Source: Leptolyngbyaceae cyanobacterium CSSed165cm_216 (GTDB lineage Bacteria > Cyanobacteriota > Cyanobacteriia > Phormidesmidales > Phormidesmidaceae). Taken from it: 6,180 nt of DNA. The stretch covers positions 1 through 6,180 of the forward strand of contig SLIY01000486.1 of assembly GCA_007135385.1 (NCBI GenBank). Direction: 5' to 3'. Each line of letters starts with the position of its first letter. The stretch's first letter is position 1. The notes below the pieces were generated by a model that did no database searches, had not been told where the DNA came from, and saw only the letters and a program-made list of their open reading frames with translations. The position numbers and the translations under genes were made by a program. Shown here one piece after another: positions 1-4,782 of this stretch.

Positions 1-267
1 ATGGCCCCGCCACTGTTAGTCGTGGAAGTGGTCAGCCCAGGGCCAGACAATCATCGCCGTGATTACCGCGAAAAGCGCAACCAGTACGAGTGGCGCGGCA
101 TCCCAGAATACTGGATTCTTGATCCTGAACAAGCGCAGGTGGTGGTGCTCAGCCTCACCGACCACGGCTACGAAGAAACCGTCTACAGCGGGGATACGCA
201 GGTAGAGTCCCCCAGCTTTCCCCAGTGGTCCCTGACCGCAGCGGCCATGTTAGCCCTTGACGATTGA
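1..267 (+). CDS. Uma2 family endonuclease (DUF820), C-terminal part, cut at left edge
   Basis: The reading frame is open from base 1, and the 88 visible residues are the C-terminal part of a Uma2-family protein. This family has a PD-(D/E)XK nuclease fold, is usually near 190 residues, and is highly multiplied in cyanobacteria. The visible core is PPLLVVEVVSPG (acidic residue E9 of the fragment), then DYREKRNQY (K25), then GIPEYWILDP at residues 33-42, a family hallmark. The end, SPSFPQWSLT followed by a short tail, is also typical. The ATG at base 1 is most likely an internal methionine, because it falls just before the core strand and about 100 residues would be missing. The TIR gene follows on the same strand after 61 bp. 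The true substrate of Uma2 proteins is unknown; nuclease activity is inferred from the fold. Confidence 0.88.
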   Translation: MAPPLLVVEVVSPGPDNHRRDYREKRNQYEWRGIPEYWILDPEQAQVVVLSLTDHGYEETVYSGDTQVESPSFPQWSLTAAAMLALDD

Positions 268-328
268 CCTGGGGGGTCAAGACAGACATCTATCCGCCAT
301 ACTGGGGACAACGATTAGGGCTCAGACC

Positions 329-1948
329 ATGTCCTACTCCCTGTTCATCAGCTATTCCCGCCGCGAAACCCCCTTCGTAGCCGGCTTGCTAGAGCGGTTA
401 GAGCGGGCCAGACTCAACGTCTGGCTAGACTTTCGTAATTTAATCCCAGGGCACACCTGGCAAGAGCAAATTACTGACGCCATTGCCCAACAGGATTTAT
501 TTTTGCTGGTGGTGTCCCAGGCCTCGATCGCCTCGGCCAATGTGGAGGATGAATGGCGCCATGCCATAACGCTTAAAAAGCGAATTATTCTCCTCATTTT
601 TGAAGCCACGCCCCTGCCCGATGACCTGAAATCATCTGAGTGGGTGGACTTTCGCCAAGTGTCTATGTCGACAGCCATTAAACGGCTGATTATCCGGCTG
701 TCTTTTCCCCAACCGACCCAGACCCCTGTGCCCGAAACGGGGTTTGAAGCCCCGTTGATTGTTTGGGTGGCCTGCCTAGTGAGTGTCATTGTAGCGGTGA
801 TCACGATACCCAGCGTTTGGACCCTTTATTTGCCCTACTACCTGCTACCACTGCCCTATCGGATTTTAAAACGAGACTTTAGTTTTTTTAATGTCCAAGG
901 GGCACTGATCATGTTGCCCTTTTTTACCTTTTGGACGGGGATCGTTTTCGTTGCCCATGAGGCCATCCAAATGGCGACTATTTTCATGTTCTTACTTAGT
1001 TTGATTTTCTCGCCATTGTTGTGGCTGTTGCTGAGGCTCCCTGGCATGCGGCAGTGGGGCAAGCCGGTTGCCTCTCCGCCCTACTTCCCGAACCGCTACC
1101 AGCCTGATATTGATACCTTTCAGCCGGTAACCTTTACGGTGGATGCCGCCCCAGAGGATGGTCGATATGCCCAGGATATGATTCGCCAGTTAGAACAATT
1201 TGGCCATCGGCATGTGACCGATGCTGAGGCTGGCGATATTGTTATTTTGCTCTTATCAGTGTTTAAGAAAAGTTCTGTCTTTAATCCCCAACAACAGATT
1301 GTCTATCCGGTGATTCTGCAGGACGTTGATGGTATTGATCCTCGGTTTGGGGCGATTCAGTGGATCGATTTTAGGCGCGGCTTGGGTAATATCAAGGCAT
1401 TTTCCAGACTGCTGTCCCAGCCAGAAAAACTCTTGCATTCCCTGGGAGTTGTTCCCGCCGGACGGCAGGTGGTTCTGCCACCAGCAGTTCAGGCAATCAG
1501 TTTCTACGTCACCTTTCTAGGCATCCTGTTCGGCGCCAGCCTCTTGTTTACCTTAGGGATTGAGCAGTTTGCTTTTCATCCAGTCTCGATCGCGATGCTG
1601 GTGGCGATCGCGGCGGCTTGTTTAGCCATCGTGACGTTTACCAGAACCAGCCTAATCAGCCGTCAGGGCTATGTCACCTCTAGCGGGTCACTGCTGGCTG
1701 CCATGGTAGGACTGGGGGTCTGTATTGCGTTGAAGTTGCTCATTGTCCTGGTTGAGCATAGTCAACTCCCCCAGGATGATTTCCCCACATCCAGTCAGAT
1801 GATCGTCTATGCCCTGTTTGGGGCGGTGCTGGCCTATGGATTGGGCCTGGGGGGCGTCGTATTTTGGAGCTTACGGGACTGGCGGGACTTAAGGCGCTGG
1901 TTTCCCAGGCGACCCAAAAAACGCAGCAGCGGCCGGGTATCAACATAA
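329..1948 (+). CDS. TIR-domain membrane protein with a second, degenerate TIR-like domain
   Basis: A 539-residue protein. Residues 2-125 form a TIR domain: SLFISYSRRE (strand A and its loop), NVWLDFRNLIPG (31-41), DLFLLVVSQ (56-64), and NVEDEW (71-76), where E75 aligns with the catalytic glutamate of bacterial TIR NADases. WVDFRQ closes the domain. Hydrophobic segments follow at about 142-178, 188-209 and 213-237. Residues 265-372 look like a second TIR-like fold without the catalytic segment. Four further helices lie at about 387-409, 417-437, 453-476 and 491-514, then a basic tail (RRWFPRRPKKR). An in-frame ATG at 257 would add 24 residues that do not look like TIR and would overlap the Uma2 gene; 329 places strand A directly after the methionine, as usual. 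No strong ribosome binding site is visible. TIR proteins either cleave NAD+ or act as adaptors; a defence or death role here is inference. Confidence 0.85.
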   Translation: MSYSLFISYSRRETPFVAGLLERLERARLNVWLDFRNLIPGHTWQEQITDAIAQQDLFLLVVSQASIASANVEDEWRHAITLKKRIILLIFEATPLPDDLKSSEWVDFRQVSMSTAIKRLIIRLSFPQPTQTPVPETGFEAPLIVWVACLVSVIVAVITIPSVWTLYLPYYLLPLPYRILKRDFSFFNVQGALIMLPFFTFWTGIVFVAHEAIQMATIFMFLLSLIFSPLLWLLLRLPGMRQWGKPVASPPYFPNRYQPDIDTFQPVTFTVDAAPEDGRYAQDMIRQLEQFGHRHVTDAEAGDIVILLLSVFKKSSVFNPQQQIVYPVILQDVDGIDPRFGAIQWIDFRRGLGNIKAFSRLLSQPEKLLHSLGVVPAGRQVVLPPAVQAISFYVTFLGILFGASLLFTLGIEQFAFHPVSIAMLVAIAAACLAIVTFTRTSLISRQGYVTSSGSLLAAMVGLGVCIALKLLIVLVEHSQLPQDDFPTSSQMIVYALFGAVLAYGLGLGGVVFWSLRDWRDLRRWFPRRPKKRSSGRVST

Positions 1949-1960
1949 GCGATCATGGCC

Positions 1961-3007
1961 TTAAATGGCACCCACCTCCTCTAGTAGAACCAGAGTTCCT
2001 TCCAGGTCATCGAGATCGCTCAAGTCGATATCTGGGGCCTGAATCTGGTCGAGGGGGATTTGATCCGCAGGGCCAGGAATCCCCGAAACTAGAGGGTACT
2101 CGTTGGTTTCTTCAGCAAAGTAACGCTGAGCTTCTGGGGTCAAGAGAAATTCAATGAAGGCCAGGGCCGCCTCTTCTTGTTCAGTAGTATTGATAATCGC
2201 CACCCCAGCAACGTTGATCATCGCCCCAGCATCGTCTTGGGTATTGTGCTGGGCTACTGGAAAGTTAGGATCTTCTGCTTTAAAGCGATCCAGATAGTAG
2301 TTATTGACCAAGCCAATTTCCACTTCTCCCCGCCCTAGGGCTTCGACGATGGCGGTGTTGTTGCGTAAAGCCACCGCGTCGTTGGCCATCAAATCCTCTA
2401 GCCACTCTTTAGTGCGCTCTTCCCCTTCCGTTAGCCGCATCGCGGTCACAAAGGCTTGAAATGAGCCGTTGGTAGGGGCCCAACCCACTCGACCATTCCA
2501 CTCCGGCTCGGTGAGCGCCCAAACAGAGTCGGGCAATTCATCTTCACTGACCAGGTCTGTGTTGTAGTTCAACACCCGCGATCGCCCGGAAATGCCGATC
2601 CATTGCCCTTCAGGAGAGCGTAGCCGGCTATCCACCTGATCCAACAACTCTGAGGGAATCGTAGCGGTAAGATTTTCATGCTGCAACGCTCCCAAGGCAC
2701 CGGCATCTTGCCCAAAAAAGATATCCGCAGGGGTATTCTCTCCTTCTTCCAAAATGGCAGCGGCCAGTTCAGCGGTATCGCCATAGCGGATATCAACGGA
2801 AATTCCAGTCTCCGACTCAAATTGGGCAATCAACTCTCCAATTAGCGATTCACCCCGGCCTGAGTAAATGGTTAGACTGCCAGCTTCCACTACATCAATC
2901 GGCTCAGCGGCGTCTGGATCGACAGCTGTGGGCTGATCACAGGCAATGGCCAGGGTACCTGCGATCGCTGCCACACCCACATAATTCAACAATGTTCTAC
3001 GTTTCAT
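1961..3007 (-). CDS. Fe(3+) ABC transporter substrate-binding lipoprotein (FutA/FbpA-like)
   Basis: A 348-residue periplasmic binding protein that would capture ferric iron for an ABC importer. The N-terminus MKRRTLLNYVG carries a twin-arginine pair, followed by a short hydrophobic stretch ending in LAIAC, with C23 as the likely lipidated cysteine. This suggests Tat export and anchoring as a lipoprotein. The mature part follows the FbpA/FutA pattern: LTIYSGRGE (Y48), FESETGISVDIRYG, ADIFFGQDAGALGAL, a GRSRVLNYNT segment (Y148), EWNGRVGWAPTNGSFQ, then VNNYYLDR with the paired tyrosines Y237/Y238 that clamp iron in this family. A methionine 14 codons upstream exists, but the start at 3007 has a GGAG Shine-Dalgarno sequence and begins directly with the signal peptide. 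No permease or ATPase gene is adjacent. The gene converges on the TIR gene, 12 bp from its stop. Iron specificity rests on the tyrosine motifs; another metal is possible. Confidence 0.9.
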   Translation of the reverse strand: MKRRTLLNYVGVAAIAGTLAIACDQPTAVDPDAAEPIDVVEAGSLTIYSGRGESLIGELIAQFESETGISVDIRYGDTAELAAAILEEGENTPADIFFGQDAGALGALQHENLTATIPSELLDQVDSRLRSPEGQWIGISGRSRVLNYNTDLVSEDELPDSVWALTEPEWNGRVGWAPTNGSFQAFVTAMRLTEGEERTKEWLEDLMANDAVALRNNTAIVEALGRGEVEIGLVNNYYLDRFKAEDPNFPVAQHNTQDDAGAMINVAGVAIINTTEQEEAALAFIEFLLTPEAQRYFAEETNEYPLVSGIPGPADQIPLDQIQAPDIDLSDLDDLEGTLVLLEEVGAI

Positions 3008-3015
3008 CAAACAGT

Positions 3016-3019
3016 CTCC
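3016..3019 (-). promoter_or_regulatory. Shine-Dalgarno sequence of the iron-binding protein gene
   Basis: Read on the minus strand, GGAG lies 8 nt before the ATG at 3007. It decides the start in favour of 3007 over the in-frame ATG at 3049. Confidence 0.7.
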
Positions 3020-3034
3020 GTCACACAATTCACA

Positions 3035-3065
3035 ATGATAAAGAGCCACCCAAGGATAATGGCAA
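3035..3065 (-). promoter_or_regulatory. Candidate sigma-70-type promoter of the iron-binding protein gene
   Basis: On the minus strand, TTGCCA (3065 to 3060) resembles a -35 box and TATCAT (3040 to 3035) a -10 box. Each differs from the consensus at one position. The 19-nt spacer is slightly long. The implied transcript would start near 3028 and have a leader of about 20 nt containing the GGAG ribosome binding site. This is a sequence match only. Confidence 0.4.
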
Positions 3066-3073
3066 TTAATCTT
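3055..3073. promoter_or_regulatory. Candidate Fur box overlapping the -35 region
   Basis: The 19 bases starting GATAATGGCAAT match 13 of 19 positions of the classical Fur consensus (GATAAT-GATAATC-ATTATC), counted by eye; the left half is an almost perfect GATAATG. The site overlaps the proposed -35 box, 48-66 nt upstream of the start codon. Iron-bound Fur there would block transcription, which is the regulation expected for an iron uptake gene. The right half is weak, so the assignment depends partly on gene context. Confidence 0.45.
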
Positions 3074-3104
3074 ATGAGTGCCATGGCTCGATTAACCGAC
3101 TGGT

Positions 3105-3145
3105 CAGGGGTCGCGGCCAAGGCAATAGGTGATCAATAACCCCTG
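3105..3145. repeat. Inverted repeat CAGGGGT / ACCCCTG
   Basis: CAGGGGT at 3105-3111 is exactly complementary to ACCCCTG at 3139-3145, giving a 7-bp stem with a 27-nt loop. The loop contains TGATCA. There is no following T run, so it is not an obvious terminator. It may be chance. Confidence 0.35.
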
Positions 3146-3234
3146 GACAGTGGACCTTCTACCCAGAGAACACTCAGAAGATAGCTACTCTCCGCTCATG
3201 TCCGCCTAAACGAGGTTGAATCCCAAATCACTCT

Positions 3235-3253
3235 AATGAGATTAGATCTCATT
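3235..3253. repeat. 19-bp dyad, 8-bp arms with 3-bp spacer
   Basis: AATGAGAT (3235-3242) and ATCTCATT (3246-3253) are perfect inverted arms around TAG. With one bulged T the pairing extends outward to CTA/TAG (3233 and 3256). The AT-rich, short-spacer form resembles a repressor operator more than a terminator, since no T run follows. It lies about 145 bp before the start of the rightward gene. Confidence 0.5.
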
Positions 3254-3255
3254 TA

Positions 3256-3269
3256 GTCTTTAGAAAGAC
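3256..3269. repeat. 14-bp dyad GTCTTT-AG-AAAGAC
   Basis: Six-base perfect arms with a 2-bp spacer lie immediately after the 19-bp dyad. As RNA it would form five pairs with a four-base loop. The tight juxtaposition suggests a compound regulatory site or tandem hairpins. Confidence 0.45.
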
Positions 3270-3286
3270 CTTAGCTGAATTGTGCC

Positions 3287-3298
3287 ATTTGCGCAAAT
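3287..3298. repeat. 12-bp perfect palindrome ATTTGCGCAAAT
   Basis: A gapless perfect palindrome, the third dyad in 66 bp. Its form suits a dimeric DNA-binding protein; no regulator is identified. Confidence 0.45.
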
Positions 3299-3396
3299 CC
3301 GTATGCCAGCGAGTAGGGACTCCCGCGACCAGCAAGACAGTTGACCCCATGGGTGACAATGGCGTTAGTCCTAATCGATCAAGATCACCCATTACT

Positions 3397-3876
3397 ATGC
3401 TGACCTTTGCCACACCCCACGATCGCGACCAGTCGGCCCAACTGATGCAGCCCTGTCTGATCCGAGTCATTGACAATATTCGTAAGCACACCGAGGGCTT
3501 AGATTGGCGCAGTGACTATGTGGAACAAGTGATGTGGTCTGCGGACACCACCGAAGCCCAGCGGCAACAGGTGAAAGATCTGGCCGCTCAGCTAGAAACA
3601 GCTGAACCAGAAGCCGCGATCGCCATTCGGCAACAGCTCGATCAACTCCCTACCCCAGCCCCCGCCTATGAGCTACGCCTCAGCCGTGACAATCGCACCG
3701 TGACCCTAGATGTTTGGGAGTTATGCTTTCAAGTCTGTTTTCAAACCTATAGTCCCCCCCAAGCGGTTACAGTGGATGAAACCCTATGGGATGAAACGGG
3801 GGACGTTGACTGGCTAGCCCTAGACGAAAAAGCCAAGGGTATCGTCACCAAGGCGATTGACCAGTTAATCAACTAG
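3397..3876 (+). CDS. Conserved-type cyanobacterial protein of unknown function, 159 aa
   Basis: I cannot assign a function. The protein is soluble, with no signal peptide or membrane helix. It begins LTFATPHDRDQSAQLMQP, followed by a probable helix with LIRVIDNIRK (21-30). A Gln/Ala/Glu-rich helical stretch lies at about 53-83 (EAQRQQVKDLAAQLE). A Pro/Ala hinge follows (PTPAPA, 85-90), then a beta-like segment YELRLSRDNRTVTLDVWELCFQVCF (described by its ends, 91-115) and an acidic end with DETLWDETGDVDWLALDEKAKG. Upstream in-frame ATGs at 3280 and 3349 would add residues of low-complexity, non-conserved appearance, so 3397 is preferred, although no clear Shine-Dalgarno sequence precedes it. 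The PHP gene starts 25 bp downstream, so the two are probably cotranscribed. From memory, similar short proteins occur in many cyanobacteria; this needs a database search. Confidence 0.75.
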   Translation: MLTFATPHDRDQSAQLMQPCLIRVIDNIRKHTEGLDWRSDYVEQVMWSADTTEAQRQQVKDLAAQLETAEPEAAIAIRQQLDQLPTPAPAYELRLSRDNRTVTLDVWELCFQVCFQTYSPPQAVTVDETLWDETGDVDWLALDEKAKGIVTKAIDQLIN

Positions 3877-3901
3877 CCCAGATCGCCGATGGATAAGTTC
3901 C

Positions 3902-4753
3902 ATGCTTGATTTACACAGCCACACCACTTTTTCTGATGGTACCTTAACCCCCCAGGCCCTAGTAGCTAAGGCTATTCAGGCCGGGGGAAAGGCGTTGGCC
4001 ATTACCGACCACGACACCCTAGCCGGGTGGGACGAGGCTCGGGTCGCCGCTGCCGGGACCGGGTTAACCATCATCCCTGGAGTTGAACTCAGTACCGTTG
4101 AAAATGGGCGATCACTGCATATTTTAGGCTTTTACCCTCATCGCCCGACCCTAGAACCTACCCTGGATGAGATGTTGGCAGGGCGGCGGCGGCGGGCCCA
4201 GGCTATGGTCAGCAAGCTAGCCGATTTGGGCTACCCCGTCGAGTTACCCCCCAGAGCCAAGAACATGGCCCCAGGGCGACCTCACCTGGCGGCGGCGCTG
4301 GTCCGGGCCGGTCATGCTAGCTCCAGCCGCGAAGCCTTTGACCGTTGGTTGGGGGACAATGGCCCCGCCTATGTGGCCTATGAGAAGTTTTCGGCGATCG
4401 AAGGCATTCAGCTGCTACGTCGGTGCGGTGCGGTACCCGTGTGGGCTCATCCTTACCTATTTCGGGGCGGCACCGTAGAGACCTTGCTACCCCAACTGGT
4501 CAAGGCTGGGCTGATGGGGCTTGAGGTTTACCACCCCAGCCACAGTCCCAGCGAAGTACGGCGTTTAGAAGTATATTGTCGCCAGTACGGCCTACTACCC
4601 AGTGGAGGGAGTGATTACCACGGTCCTGCCGTTGATGGCACTAAAGGTAACCATGCCGAGTTAAATCAACTCCAGGTTCCCCTCGCCCTCTTGCCCCCCT
4701 TACAGCAAGCAGCAGCGGCTCTTAAGGGTATTCCAGTGCCAGTGCCTGTATAA
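3902..4753 (+). CDS. PHP-domain phosphoesterase, RNase AM/TrpH (YciV) type
   Basis: A 283-residue PHP-domain metal-dependent phosphoesterase, about the full family length. The metal ligands expected for the family are all visible: HSHTTFSDG (H5, H7, D12), TDHDT (H37), GVELS (E62), LHILGFY (H73), RPHLA (H128), WAHPY (H183), EVYHPSHS (H211, H214) and GGSDYHG (D238, H240). In the characterised members, the E. coli protein YciV (RNase AM/TrpH) and its Chromobacterium relative, this fold hydrolyses 3',5'-nucleoside bisphosphates such as pAp and trims short 5' ends of RNA. By analogy this enzyme may clear pAp from sulfate assimilation or process RNA in the cytoplasm. A partial Shine-Dalgarno GGA sits 8 nt before the ATG. 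The odd PVPVPV C-terminus comes from a small GTGCC repeat. Substrate is inferred from family only. Confidence 0.9.
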   Translation: MLDLHSHTTFSDGTLTPQALVAKAIQAGGKALAITDHDTLAGWDEARVAAAGTGLTIIPGVELSTVENGRSLHILGFYPHRPTLEPTLDEMLAGRRRRAQAMVSKLADLGYPVELPPRAKNMAPGRPHLAAALVRAGHASSSREAFDRWLGDNGPAYVAYEKFSAIEGIQLLRRCGAVPVWAHPYLFRGGTVETLLPQLVKAGLMGLEVYHPSHSPSEVRRLEVYCRQYGLLPSGGSDYHGPAVDGTKGNHAELNQLQVPLALLPPLQQAAAALKGIPVPVPV

Positions 4754-4782
4754 GTTTTCCAATCCCTTTCCCAAGCACGTCA

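Larger units (their letters stand above)
3008..3396. other. 389-bp divergent intergenic region
   Basis: This stretch separates the iron-binding gene (leftward) from the 159-residue unknown (rightward). The first 70 bp hold the candidate promoter, Fur box and ribosome binding site of the iron gene. The middle has a long-range inverted repeat at 3105-3145, and 3233-3298 holds three consecutive dyads. I see no tRNA, no convincing small ORF and no riboswitch that I recognise. No convincing promoter was found for the rightward genes; TTGACC at 3341-3346 has only a poor -10 partner. An in-frame extension of the rightward gene back to 3280 is open but not credible as coding. Confidence 0.7.

Noticed and set aside
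257..328. Earlier in-frame ATG for the TIR gene
   Set aside because: It adds 24 residues with no TIR character, overlaps the end of the Uma2 gene, and has no better ribosome binding site than 329.
352..804. 150-codon open frame on the minus strand inside the TIR gene
   Set aside because: It lies wholly within a gene with clear domain motifs, and its translation is rich in Ser/Arg/Trp with no recognisable family.
1864..2157. 97-codon + strand frame spanning the TIR and iron gene ends
   Set aside because: It overlaps two well-supported genes in other frames and its translation shows no recognisable domain.
3008..3049. N-terminal extension of the iron-binding protein to the ATG at 3049
   Set aside because: The 14 extra residues would bury the twin-arginine signal peptide, and the GGAG site and likely promoter fall inside the extension.
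3341..3369. Promoter for the rightward genes (TTGACC with GTTAGT at 17 nt)
   Set aside because: The -10 candidate matches only three of six positions; not convincing.
3280..3396. N-terminal extension of the 159-residue unknown
   Set aside because: The added 39 residues look non-conserved, include the 12-bp palindrome region, and have no ribosome binding site.
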